Below, in pieces: positions 40,310-53,100 of a DNA stretch of 64,000 nt. Made by a program: the position numbers and the translations under genes. The notes beneath the pieces are model-generated. The model searched no databases. It had not been told where the DNA came from and worked only from the letters and a program-made list of their open reading frames with translations. The stretch's first letter is position 1. Each line of letters begins with the position of its first letter. Origin of the DNA: Phorcus lineatus (Eukaryota > Mollusca > Gastropoda > Trochida > Trochidae); contig OV121094.1 in assembly GCA_921293015.1 (NCBI GenBank), positions 33,168,054-33,232,053 of the forward strand, written 5' to 3'.

Positions 40310-40665
40310 TATTCGTTTACATTCGTACAAGCCACAACTTCGTTAACATTCGTACATGTCATAACTGAGTTGACATTCGTACATGACATAACTGAGTTGA
40401 CATTCGTACATGACATAACTGAGTTGACATTCGTACATGACATAACTGAGTTGACAATCAAACATAACACAAAGTCCTGTACAATCGCACGACACAGGTT
40501 CGTTAACATTCGTACATGACACAACTGAGTTAACAATCGCACATGTTAACAATCGAACTTACTACAATGTAATTAACATTTATACATGACCCAACTGAGT
40601 TAATATTCGTACATGACATTAGCAATACCACCGAACATACCACAACGTCAGTACATTCGCACATT
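40310..40665. repeat. 27-bp minisatellite
   Basis: Four near-identical units of ACATTCGTACATGACATAAC + TGAGTTG at about 40350-40458, with decayed units on both sides. The 27-base period is divisible by three, so the minus strand reads as a repetitive peptide (TNVNSVMSC); no start context, signal or domain supports a gene. Confidence 0.9.
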
Positions 40666-41040
40666 GGTAAAGAACAACCAATCAAAAGCAATGAAAATGT
40701 TTAACTACCCTGTGTCCGTCTCTCCATATTTTTCGGTTAGTTATATATTGATCATGAAAAACCACATCAAAATATTTTTTTTATTTACGTAGAATCTAAA
40801 AGCAGTAATTGCATGGATACCATCAGTATTCTTATCAATATGAAAATTGCTTTACATCTTAATTTATTTCAGGAAATAAGTGACCATCCTTTAGATAAAA
40901 GAACTTAATTTTAACGGGATACTCTCTTGGAAACAACGATGGCGATTTTACAGGTAACTGCACGCCCGTACATGTAGTACCGATTTGAGTAGTTTTTTTG
41001 CAGTTCTGTGTTGGGGTTCCTATTTACAGACTATTTGCCT

Positions 41041-41670
41041 TTAAACGCACTAGTGCACACCGATATTTCTTTAACACAACGAATGCACAGATACTGCATA
41101 TCTCTCGATATTATTCAAGAACCTCACTCAAATAATCTACCTCGTAAGTTATTTAACGAATATTTACGTATTCAGGTAGTAAAGTTGATTTTTGAAGACC
41201 GGAAGTATTTAATGTTACGGTACAATAAATCCGCATGAACTACGATATCGGAAATATTAAGATTTTGCTTATAACCAAAAAAGCAGAAACGGCAGCCGCT
41301 TTGGTCAATCTAATAACAATGCTAATACCGTGTTATCAAATCGGTTAATTTACAACATTGCTTTCATAAAACATATTTCATGATTTGTTCTCAGTTCAGA
41401 GTTTAGGTAAATTCAACAGCTGCACATAATAAGTGTTCAGCCGCTTTCAACTGTCTATAATTTATCCGTTTAGTGCACAGCTAACCTTAGATTTGTTATA
41501 TGTCCAAGCCGACAGCGGCTGCCTAAATTTTTTCATTGTTGATTGCAGGTCAATTGTAAAGAATTTTAAGTATTTCATTGCATCGATAGAAAGCTTAAGT
41601 GATTGCATAAGTCCTCTTAAACCTTAAAATAGCCAATTTAAACCGTAAAAGCGTGCACTAGTGCCTTTAA
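41041..41670. mobile_element. TTAA-bounded MITE, copy A (630 bp)
   Basis: Begins TTAAACGCACTAGTGCAC and ends GTGCACTAGTGCCTTTAA; the terminal inverted repeats match at 17 of 18 positions. TTAA at both ends fits a piggyBac-type target duplication. There is no transposase frame, so it is non-autonomous. The interior (GATATCGGAAATATT, CAAGCCGACAGCGGCT) is shared with the 60 kb copy. Confidence 0.8.
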
Positions 41671-42065
41671 TAATAAAACTTTAGAAATAGGAGGATTGTT
41701 CTGTTTGTCAGCTCAGTGGATGGGTGGTTCGGGGTTTGATTTTTATGGGAATTTCGGCTGTTATGATCGTTTTACTTTAGACCCGAGGAGCTCAAGACAC
41801 CAAGGTCTTCTTGGATTTTATCATGTACATTGTGGTTATTAAAAACGGCGAGCCATCTGCTGCTACTGGACTGAACTTTGATTGCAACCAATCAGAAGCT
41901 TTCATTGCTATCACATGATTTAAATAGTGGTCACGTGAAAAGAAAATACTTTGCATTCTGAATTTTGCATGGATATACTACCAAAGCTGAATATTGATAA
42001 TTCCTTCCAACAGGTCTCTTATACTTTCTGAATGTAGATACAAGTAAACAAAAACGTTATCATCC

Positions 42066-42092
42066 TCATCATCATCATCATCATCATCATCC
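42066..42092. repeat. (ATC)n microsatellite
   Basis: About nine ATC units. Confidence 0.92.
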
Positions 42093-43559
42093 TTATTACA
42101 ATTCTGACTGTTTATGGGAGTGTCCGTTAATACGAAAGAGAAGCTGGTATGTGGCATTGATCATTTATAAACATATGAATTCATTTCTATGCTCTGGTCG
42201 ACAACACTTCTCCAATGAATACTTAACATACTGTTGGATAAGATACGTTTATTTTGATTTTATGAATATTGAAAAGTGTAAAAATTGCTCAAAGGAAAAC
42301 AAAAACTAAGATGGGAACTACGATATTCCATGAAAGTAAATACATGTAATCCCCTAATCAAACCGATTCGAGAATATACTATTCAACACTGTAAACAATT
42401 TAACTAAAGTAACTATTGGAAAACATGAAACTCTCAAAGTGTCAGTTTAAATTGTATGTCTCTACAACGTTGTAAGAAGAAATTCATTTCTGATATAAAC
42501 TTACACAACTTGAGTTTTAAAACATGCAATATTTCAACAATAGTGATCGGAATTTGAAAACAACGTATATCTCCTTGTGGTTATAGAGATATTATGAGCG
42601 CTTCTTACTCTACTAGGTTCACAGAATTTGAAATATAAGCAACTTGCACGTTTTGAAATAACATTCTCTCTCAAGGCATAAATCATGACCTATTCAGTGT
42701 TTGAATACGAGCACTAATATAGCTCCTGACGGGTTGATATAACGGAAACAGTCTAAAAGTCATATTCAAACAGAGGTTAGGTGAGGATTTTGACTCACGA
42801 AACTTCAATTTACAAATCAAACCTTCGCTGACGTCATGTGACCATGATGTCTTGTACGCACTTGTATGTAAGTGTGTTTCGAATCGATGCATGCATGCAT
42901 ACATGTAGATATTTCTTTTACACCCATTCGTCTTTAAGATACTTAATCAGCGAACATGAAAATATGTTTCGAACAAGGTAGTCATATTCAAATCTGGATT
43001 TTGACTACCAGAAAAGGATTTTGTGAATCAGAATAAACAAAGAAACTGATAATGTACACATCTTAACATCCATTTCGTTTGGATTTACAAAACTGCATTA
43101 CTCTTATTACTTATTTTCAGTAAATGATTTAAAACTTTTATCTCACCGACTCACTTCTAGTCTATATGCTACTATTTTACGACGTTTAAAAATGAAGTAA
43201 TACGATGCATTCATTAATAGCTTCCCTTTTGCAAAAATTGGGAGAAAGGCGAAAAACGCCCATTTATTAATTACAAGCTTGAATGTTTGATTTAAACTTC
43301 CCTGAGCAGAGGAGATAAGAAAGGGAAACAACATGAAATACGCCCGTTTATTACGTGATATTTCTTACTTGTTTTTTTTAAGTGTATCCAAAATCCCTCG
43401 TAATAAAATTCTCTGAAAGAACTAACGGCTGGAACATTATTATTATTTTTACATGCCAGATTTATAATTCGTTAACATCTAGTTTTTTTTCATTAGAGAT
43501 ACATGCAATTTCAAATGCTATATTTTGGATCACATTATCTGCAAGTATTAAATTATAAC

Positions 43560-43730
43560 ATATCATAATAGATCATGTCATATCATACCATATCATATCA
43601 TTACATTACATTACATTACATAACATTATATTATATTACATTATATTATGACCTGTTATGTTACATTATATTAATTTGATATTACATTATTTTATATTAT
43701 ATTATTTCATACTGTTTTATCATTATACAT
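43560..43730. repeat. ATATC/ATTAC pentanucleotide-like tract
   Basis: Runs of CATAT and ATTAC units grade into TATTATATTAT; an interrupted low-complexity tract. Confidence 0.8.
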
Positions 43731-44767
43731 GTAGTACAATTTCTAGTACTCTGATGGTGTGGGTTCGAATCTGAAAGGGATTCGACACGAAAAAAGAACA
43801 AGAAAGTTTAGTATAGCAGATAGTGTGATCCGAATATAATAATGTTACATCTAGTTTTCTAGTGTCTACAGTTTGTTTGAGACACAAATCTACTACTAAA
43901 TATACAAACTTGTCTATCGCTTACATGGCTGTTGTAACTGGTTGTCACAGAGCGTAAATATCTTCTTAAAATAATTGTGTTTATTTTGACTATTTTACTT
44001 TGTTGACAATTTTACAATAACAATTGTCAGCGTTGGTAATGGTTGGTGTTGTTTTGGGTCATTTACGGTCATTTGTTTTTGAGTATAATTCATAAGGGGA
44101 TTTTGGTCTCAAACGGACTGTAAAGTGCAAGGATCATGTTCGTTGTAGATGGAACAATAACTTGTTCAGGTCAAATGAACAAGCAATGTCCACAGGCTTT
44201 ATTAATTAATCGATCGCGCTACATCAATATTATTATATATTAGCTTCAGCGCTAGTTACGTTTGTCGTATAGTTTAGAACGTTATGTTACCATTGATCGT
44301 AACGTCACTATTGAAGGCAGTCGCCAAGGGAGCAGGCCCTTTCTGGATATTTCCGCGCAATTCATATTGAATAAAATCGTTAATGAAAATTATTTCTTAC
44401 AAATGTATCATCATTCTCTCCCAACAAAGGTAGCTCCGTCTTAAATTCCTGTACAATCTCTGTCTTAATTCGAAGGTATCTTGTTCTAGAAATCAGCAAT
44501 CAGCGACGCCGTTTCAAAAATTATCATTCGGATCGCCTATAAGCTATTTCCATAAGCTTTCCAAAAATAATGTTATACATGCATTCGGTGTTTTCATTGG
44601 CTGAAATATTGCCAGGTAGTCTAAGTTGCAATATTGTCCCGTTAAGAGAAACTGCCGGATGCCCGAGAAACCTTCGTATTAAGACAGATGTTGTGTAGGA
44701 GTTTATGACGGAGCTCTCTGTGAGGAGAGAATGGTGTATCATTTGACTTTCGAAACTCAAATCAATA

Positions 44768-45087
44768 TACAGCTGCATGCCAAAAGTTTGTTCACATACC
44801 TGAATATACTAGTCCAATATCATGTAAATTGAGATGCCTTTGAGGTATCGTAGCATTGCGAAAAAGAAAAAAAAACGTATAATAATGAATTTTCAATAAG
44901 GCAAATGTTTATCGTACCCCCACAATTACCCGTAACAGTTTTGGCAGGCCATTGAAGTGACCAGGGGTCAAAATTCCGAAAACACTAATTGTCATTTTTC
45001 TCAATAAAATCGAAACGAAACCAAAGTTAAATGATATTTGCACTACGATTAAGTGGTAAGTGAACAAACTTTCGGTATGAAGCTGTA
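44768..45087. mobile_element. Tc1/mariner-type MITE, short copy (320 bp)
   Basis: Starts TACAGCTGCATGCCAAAAGT and ends with the inverse (ACTTTCGGTATGAAGCTGTA). A TA dinucleotide at each end and CAG-starting inverted repeats fit a Tc1/mariner target duplication. The interior (CGTAGCATTGCGAAAAAG, CATTGAAGTGACCAGGGGTC) is shared with 57170-57799. The minus-strand open frame over this element is fortuitous. Confidence 0.75.
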
Positions 45088-46825
45088 AGGCCCATGATCT
45101 CGCTCTGACAACACTCATTTCGGAAACGTACGCGTCATATGACACAATTCCTCGGGTAATAATCTCAATGTATCGTATGTCATATGATTTAAAGCATATC
45201 CGATCATCAGAGAAATGAAAATGTATGATAGCATCGAACGAACAGGACACTGAATATTCTGCAAACTATGTTTTGATATCCCTTTGGGCAAGTTTACATA
45301 GGTTATTTTGACACTGACTATTCATTAACCACGTTTATGTAATTTCGCAATTTTATACTGCTATGTCACCAAATAATCGCGGCATATGTACACTCTAATC
45401 ATATCATATATACCATAATATACGGTCCTCATGCAGTGTATTTGGAACCCTTTTGAAACAGTACCACACCTCCTTCTCCGCACACCAATGGAGGTCTCGA
45501 TCTCCTCTTTCATATTTGTTAGTGAGTAAAATCTCAACGTAATGTTTTAGTTTAAGAATTGAAAAATTTAGAATCTACAAAATGTAAACGTTCTTTAAGT
45601 AACAACCCCACATCCCGCCCAAATTTACCCGAGCTCTTAACTAATAGGGAAACAGTATCATCTTGTTGTCAGGGTTCGACATGGGGCCCTTTGATTCTTT
45701 TATGACTGGAATATGCCATGTTGTATATCATATGAAATCTTAATGCAAAAACTGATGAAACAATTTCCAATTTGATAGATTTCTACCAAGTGACACTATA
45801 AAATTACTGGAGCGGAGTGTTGGATTTCTCATATATAGTACAGGTTATTTACTCACATCAATAAACCCCAAGTGATTAGCTTTGGTTCTCGTATGTCGGT
45901 TTTGAATGATCAAAGGGTTTGTGTCAGGGGTATTTCTTACCTTTGTTTTTGTACAGTGTCTTTGTTACGTGAATAAAGATACAGCTTTTGAACCTAAGTT
46001 TGTTCCACTGCTTAAATCCAATTTATAATCATCATTTTTCGAAAATTTGAATAAGTAAACATTTCTTACCAAAAAAAAATTCAAAAGTTTAAGATAGTTT
46101 TCTAAAGGGATTAGTTGACACTACATAAACAAGGGACAGGTATTGAGAAAAATGGATTGCAAGGAACAATTTCGCATTCCAAAAAGGGGACATGAGGTCT
46201 GAAAGAGAAATGTTATATACTGTTTTATCTGTAATCAAATATGATTAGAAAACATTTTCAAATGGATCACATGGGGTAACATTATTATATATCGTACGTT
46301 GTTTCAAAAATTATTTTGAAATGAAAATGTAATATAAAAAAATGAAATCGAAGTGTTTGCATTTTGGACCCTAGTGTTTCATTAATTCCTGCCAAATATG
46401 TTTCTGCAGTTCAATGAGAATGTTCTTCAAGTACGTGATAGTAATATGTTTCTTCTTCACCTTCTAAAGCAAACGATGCATGATGCTTGTATTAGTCGAT
46501 CTTAAAGCACCGTTTTACAAGATATTTTCACTAGTTTGAAAGCAAGGGAGAATAAATTTGTTAAGAAAACGCAGTGCCATTAGAATTCATGTTTGAAGAC
46601 ATTTGCTTGAATTAACGGTTGTTTTTTTCGTTTATCATTTTGAACAGTGAAGGGTTGGGTATTTGGAAATATACATACATTCAGTGAACAATGCTAATTC
46701 TAGAGGAATTCTTGTTGTGAAAGGTAATGAACGGCTATCATTTAATTCAAGTTGGTATGATGTTTTGGGATTCAAAGCTGCTTTCTTTGATGAAAATCAC
46801 TCATTTCTTAAACTAGGTAATTATG
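45088..46825. other. Gene-free sequence
   Basis: A short frame at 46663-46872 ends in the fold-back at 46826 and may be part of the same mobile element, but no protein family is recognisable. Confidence 0.4.
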
Positions 46826-46976
46826 AGGAAGACAAGGAATTTTATGGATTATCAACTTCTTTATTGTGCTGACAGCGACGTTTCGGTATAGCTTCTTATA
46901 CCGCTTCAAGTTATCAAGAAACGTCGCTATCAGCACAATAAAGAAGTTGATAATCCATAAAATTCCTTGTCTTCCT
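46826..46976. repeat. Near-perfect 59-bp inverted repeat, Penelope-like terminal structure
   Basis: Arms 46826-46884 and 46918-46976 match at 58 of 59 positions around a 33-base spacer. The spacer itself contains a GGTATA/TATACC hairpin. On the minus strand the spacer ends ...CTATACCGAAACGTCG, followed by CAATAAAGAAGTTGATAATC. The layout resembles the degenerate hammerhead-ribozyme terminal repeats of Penelope-like elements. No reverse transcriptase or GIY-YIG frame was seen nearby. Confidence 0.6.
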
Positions 46977-47160
46977 TATACGTACAACTTCTAGAATGCC
47001 CCTCAAACAGCTCTAGGTAATTATGATTTAGAAGCAAATGCAAAGAAATCCTTAATGGGTAACAAACTTAAAATAAGGGACCAACTTCGATACAAATATT
47101 TCGAATCTAAAACGTGTTGATGTTGTATCCCGCTTTCATTTAAGCTTGTTGGTATCTGTA

Positions 47161-47573
47161 GGTGAGGTGATATGGTGTTTAACGCCGGTCTCAAGAGTAT
47201 TTCACTTATCGCGGCTGCTAGTATTATTGCAAGGAGAAGCCCGCGATACCACTGTGGCTATGCATTGCGGTGAAAACTACGAGCACCGGCTGGAACTAGC
47301 GAACAATGAGTGGTACTGTGCTGACTTTATGGGGGTAGTGCCATGGGAGAAAGCCCGCAACACCACTGTGGCTATGCATCGCGGTGAAAAATGCGAGCAC
47401 CGGCTGAAATTAGCGAAACATGGGTGGTACTGCACTGAAAATCACTGTATCATTGTACCCAAACCTGACTGCGTCTAGAACAGTTTTCTACTGCAGACAA
47501 AGATGCCGAGCCCCTGGCGGGATTCGAACCACGGACCTCTTGATCCGAAGCCGAACGCGCTAACCACGGCCCA
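47161..47573 (-). mobile_element. Full-head SINE copy with internal duplication
   Basis: Flanked by TGTTGGTATCTGTA (47147-47160) and TGTTGATATCCGTA (47574-47587), a 14-base duplication with two differences. The minus strand shows the whole tRNA-like head: GTGGTTAGCGCGTTCGGCTT (A box side) and GGTTCGAATCCC (B box). The middle of the element (CCCGC...CACTGTGGCTATGCAT...GGTGGTACTG) is present twice in tandem, at about 47248-47320 and 47352-47430, making this copy about 130 bases longer than its relatives. Confidence 0.85.
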
Positions 47574-47587
47574 TGTTGATATCCGTA

Positions 47588-49750
47588 CATTTAGCAGATG
47601 TTGACAAGTGCCAATGGCTGTACCTTGTTGTAAGCCACTCGAGAGTTTGAATTATTAATTAAATACTTATCATTCGGGATTTATTGTACGTTGTATGTAC
47701 CACGAGACCATCGTCTCCACGACTCAGTACCTATGATGGTGTTTGTTCGAAGTTTACGACACTGCTTTGTATGAATATTTGCATGAATGTTTGCAAAATG
47801 TTAACACGAAAAGATGAAATCTTATTATCATGAAGATTGTACTGTAATGAAACGGTTTTGAAAAGTTTTCATGTTAAAGTTTTCATGATGTTCGTATGAA
47901 GGTTCTATCTAATATGGTTAAACATAAGCTGTGTAATATTTTCCATATGTGTACAAGCGCACATGCAAAGTTGTGTACATGAATTAACCTGAATTATATT
48001 TTGCTTGTGTGATTATGGTGTCAAACGTGATGGAACGAATAAGCTCAAATTTCTCCATTAAAAATTTCCATTTTTAATAATATTTTTAATTTTTAAATTG
48101 AATTCAACCAATTTTGTTAGAATGCATACATAGTTCCTCTTGAGTTATCTATTAATGTCACTGTGCGTTTTTCTAAACAAGTAGAAGGGAGAAATTTTTC
48201 AAAATATAAAAAGATTGAAAACATTTTTTCATGTTGTGTAAACGTTAAAGTCTACACGATAACAATTTAAAGTACGATATGAATGATGAATTGTTCAATT
48301 ATCACATTTTCTAAAACCTAAACCACTTGACAAAACTTTTACAATAAACATTAAGGTTTGAAAAGGATATCAGAACAAGAGAATCGCTTTATTTATACAA
48401 TGGAACTTGATAAACTAAGTACAATAATTACAATAACCTAATGAATAAACCTATTTGATGCTTACCTTAGCATTTAAGTGTCACATCGTCCACATCATCT
48501 TGTGAATAATTCATTTACTCTTTTGGTATCTAAATGCATGAAAAACTTAGAATTCTTTACAATCAGGCGTCCCACAGGATATGACCAGAATAAATGTTAA
48601 CACAATTTGAAATAAATATATTCATACCAGGACCATGGAGGCTAATCTATTACCATCTAATTTACATTCATAATGTTGAGGAACTGAGTAACCAAAACTA
48701 ATAATTGAGTGAGTGAGTGAGTGAGATCGGGTTTTACGTTTTCAACATTATTTCAATTACTAACGACGTGGATGGAAATCATCCAGTAGAGATTGGTCAG
48801 ATCAGGGAGAAAATATATCGAAAGGTTTAGCTAAAAGACGTAATGAAAGGCATAGTGACAGACACAACACGCCAAACACTACACTACGATAAGGGTTTGA
48901 ATCATGTGGTTGGCAAAAAATAATGACTTTTTAAACTTGATTTGTTTAGATGAATGTTATAGCAGAGTTGCCATTTCATTCGATTAATCATTACCCGCAA
49001 GTTTTGTTATGGTCTGTAGCTGCTCGTTAATATGAATATAGTGGCAATGACATTGCTATATATTGTTATGTAAGGATCCCATGCAATATATGAGTTTAAC
49101 ATTGGTTGAGATTATACTCTCAAGAAACTTTCCATGTTCATTAAGACTGTTTGTAACCACTTCGATTGTTAATCTAATTCATTCAGTTATCTTGATGTAC
49201 ATGTTAAAATGTTATATTTGTTTACTCATGTACCACTGAAGGTGGATCATTTTTTAGTAATAAACGTGTGATGATGATGTATGAATTGTCATAATATATC
49301 TATGAAACAATGAAGCCATATGCATGAAATCAAACACAAAACAAAAGATAATAATCTCCTACTATTAGAATAATTAATGTTCTGTGAGTGTACGAGATAC
49401 GTTAAGCGTAAACGTCACACATCAACTGTTAGCACTAACAAATAACAGTTCCCAGTTGACAACGCCTTCTGGTATTGATATACTATTTCAGATAGAACAT
49501 TAATAATTTCATGTACTCACAGTTGATCTTGTTGATCAAGAGTTTTAGATGTGTATACATTCACGTGACTTCAAAGGATACCTTATATGATAAAAGTTTC
49601 AAAAACTTGAAACACTCCAAGACGTTGAAAGTTTGGTCTTCAGTTGAGGGTGAAGGGAATTTAGCGTCCCTGGATATTTTTTCATGTTTAAATGTGATCT
49701 TAATTATAATGATGCAGGAGCTTAAAAAACTCCGATATTGAAATCCTGAG
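47588..49750. other. Upstream flank of the PAN-GON gene
   Basis: Contains the GAGT repeat at 48708. A 76-codon frame at 49511-49741 ends just before the PAN exon frame; no evidence it is coding. No convincing TATA box was identified. Confidence 0.4.
48708..48925. repeat. (GAGT)n start of a possible degraded SINE
   Basis: TGAGTGAGTGAGTGAGTGAG followed by ATCGGGTTTTACG resembles the common gastropod repeat opening (GTGAGTGAGTTT..TTTTACG). The rest is too diverged to place. Confidence 0.35.
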
Positions 49751-49792
49751 ATGAAGTTGGTGAGACCTCATGGAAGAATTCCTGCTATAGGA

Positions 49793-50108
49793 ATGAGGAA
49801 AGTTTTTCTGGCAGTTTTTGTTTTTTCACATATGCTGGCTTTGGCAGCTTTGGACAGCATTAACATGCAATTCGATAAGGCAGGTGATTTGCTTCATCCA
49901 CAGACCGCTGAGGGTTTTGTGAATACTATTGCTATAAGAGCAGATTGTGCCTCCAAATGTTTCAGGAATGTCAGGTGCTGGAGTTTCTACCACAACCCAT
50001 CAGATGATACCTGTTTCCTCGCCAACCCTGACCAAGTCGTCGAACCTGATACAAGCTTTCCTGACATTGCGTCAAATAGGTTTGATTACTACACAACCCC
50101 TACAACAC
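49793..50108 (+). CDS. Signal peptide and PAN/Apple-like domain exon
   Basis: An open frame starts at 49751, but the ATG at 49793 gives a standard signal peptide (MRKVFLAVFVFSHMLALAA); I prefer it. The mature part begins LDSINMQFDKAGDLL and has four cysteines in DC-x3-C-x5-C-x11-C spacing with the WSFYHN...DTCFL pattern of PAN/Apple domains. The exon ends TACAACAC|GTGAGT, phase 1. Residues 15-33 of the longer frame equal the signal peptide, so the longer start would bury it behind 14 residues. Confidence 0.78.
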
Positions 50109-53100
50109 GTGAGTTTTCTTAAGATCATGGAATAGACACTTTTGGAATTTATTTTTGTTACTACATACAAATATGAGGAAAGCTCACGTACCCCCGCACC
50201 AGGATATTTGTCATAGGACATAGATTAATTTGTTATTTAAATATCGATACACAATTCGAAAAAGAAAATCCTTATTACTACCAACATCGGAAATTTTATT
50301 CCCTTATATTCAACCGTCTAATTGGCAATCATACCTGGCATTTGCACCAAGTTAAATCACAGATTCAAAGGCAATTAATTTGTAAAAATTACGTTTACAT
50401 CGTAATTCAAACTCAAAATTATATTCACTTGCATGTAATATTTTCAGATATTTTTTGCTAAACTGGAACATAAGACCAGCAATTCGCATCAAGTGCAATT
50501 TAAGCTGCAAGTACCACAATTCTGCGAAAATGATATTTTTGAATCGGCTTTCAATTTCAATGACGATCGAGAATATAGTCAGGTGTATGAACAGTCTAAT
50601 TTCCGTTGATATAGTTTCAGTAGTTTTCGAGAATACTTGTCCCCATTGAAGCGTTACACCAGTACACCATGCACTTTACAATTACAGCTAACTCATGATA
50701 CACAAGTGTGCAGGTTCAGTTGATTTACACCTGATGGTTTTACGAAAATTGACCGGACGGAAGGACGAAGGGACGGAATAACTGCTTTTATCGTCGGTTA
50801 AGATTTCACAGCACTCTTGTCTTAGTGCTAAGATGATACCATACGTAAATGTAGTGCCCATACATAAATGTAGGCTTACCACTCTCTTAGTGCTAGTGAC
50901 CCAAGCGAGTAATTCAACAAGTTTAAACTCCTATTAGGCACGATGTTTTTTCCACAACTGATCTACGGTTGAGCAATGTCTTTTGGTATAACTATTGATT
51001 AAACAATCATCCTTTTATCTTAAAAAAGAAAACTATCAATCGTTAATGTAATAATGCCAGTGTAATAACATTATGTTACATTCAACATTCAACGATTTAC
51101 CTTCAGACCTTTTGTTTGTTTTGTTTTTATATCTAAAGAATCTCACCCAAGTTGTCTTTTAATATACTTTTAAGTAATCAAGAATTACAAGTAAGATAAG
51201 ATAACAAACAAAAATAGCTTCCCGAGGATTGTATTTCAACTTTATTCCACGAGTGTCAATATACATGTACTGACAAAAGTTTGTAACATCACTTGTAAAC
51301 TTTTTTCCCCTATTTTCTCAGTTCAAAGATAATTTTTTACAAGTCTTTACAATCATTCAAATAAACTTTAATCTGTCTTCATTTCTACATATGAATGATA
51401 CTTGTCATCCATAATGTACACATAGATTGGGATTTCAGATAATTGTCCTTCATATTATTGATGGTCTATAATGATATAAAGATTGATACTACCCTTGCAA
51501 ATCTTTCACCTTTGGTGTCGATGTTTGTTTAATACAAAGTATTTGTTGTTTTTGGTTTTTCTCTATTTTTATTATCTCTTTTAGAGATTTGTTAGAATTT
51601 TTAAATGTAGGAATTTTCCTTCTTATCCTCATATAATGTATGTATTTCTTGACTTGTAGAATAAAATTGCTAAAAATGTAATTGGAGTCTTGTAAGCCCA
51701 AAAAAGACTATAAACTTAGTGAAGACAAAATCGGGTATTTTGTCTTTTTAGAACATTTCTAATCGAGACCAGAATTTTTTATTATATGCTTACAATAATA
51801 AAACATTTTCTTTTTCTTCCATACAAAACTAACATATATCTTCATCAACAATTTTCATGTACAGCAACTCACGCTTGGTGTAAATTTTCTTATGAATTGA
51901 TCCGTATTGGAAATCAATCAGTTTACATCTTTTGTACGTTTTCTAAATCTAGCAAATACACATTTTCAGTTAATCGTTTCAGGAAATTGGGTTTGCCATT
52001 TAACACTGACTTTTGGTATATTGTCTTTCTTTATCAAGATGTCATAAAAGCATCTACAACTAAGAGGTTTAAGCATTTCCCTAATGATTCTGAAATATTA
52101 ATATTTTCATTTAAGAAAATATTAACATTTTATATTAATGTGAAAATTTAGTATAGGGCCTTTCAAATCATATTTATTTTTCAATTGTTCATTTGACGTG
52201 GATTTGTGAAACTTGTGTTCCAAAATGTTAAAACTCAAGAAGTATTGTCTTCTAAAATATTCAGTTTAGAATAAGTTTGTCTGTAATGAACAATACATAT
52301 CTCATAACGTGGCTCATCTTTGTCGAAATACTGCCGGATACGAGTTTAATTGATATGTTATTGTAGAAGTATGAAAATCTTAAAATATTTATTTTGACCA
52401 CCATGTTTCAAGGCATATGCTAGAATTGTCTGCGGCCAAACGAACATGTGTTTACCCTGTAAATATTGAGTAACTTTGAAGCTTTTACGAAGCCTATACG
52501 AATATATGAAGCCCATAAAAAAAGTATCGTCTATAAGGTGTTCTGAAAAGAAATTGGGCCTTTTACAAAAAATCTATGAATGACGATTTTACATAGGAAC
52601 TTATGAACAGTATGAACAACTTTTGTTGAGCAGTTGTATTTAATTTCAGGAAACACGCGAGCAATATTCTCTGTATCAACAAAATTCAGCGTTCAAGAAT
52701 TATCACAAATATAATGAATCTTTTACCATGATTTCGTCATTAGGATTCAAATCTCATTGAAATCAGGTCGAAACTTGTCTCTCGTACCTCGCTGCGAAAT
52801 GCGAAAGGCAGCGAGGTACAAGAGACAAGTTTCGAGCTGATTTCAAAATGGATTGTTAGGATTTTAAGCAGTGAGCTCATACATTACATGTAGGTAGCTT
52901 TGTAAGGTGATTATGACGTCAATGCTTGTTAGGTCGTCAACTTCGTGACGTCATCTCATTGTTTTGTGTGATGATGCAAAGCGTTATGATACTTTGAGTG
53001 TTACCTGCCGTATCTACAATGTATATATCGTTTGTAGATAACGTTTGAAATGAGTTGGTCTCATACAAATGAATCTACTGTTGAAGCCAGTTTTGGATGA

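Larger units (their letters stand above)
41671..44767. other. Gene-free sequence
   Basis: Only microsatellites (42066, 43560) and a CRE palindrome at 42829. Confidence 0.45.

Noticed and set aside
44909-45250. 113-codon minus-strand frame
   Set aside because: Mostly inside the mariner-type MITE (44768-45087); no transposase motif.
51786-52151. 121-codon plus frame in the PAN-GON first intron
   Set aside because: AT-rich composition, no recognised domain, and it lies beside a LINE remnant on the other strand.
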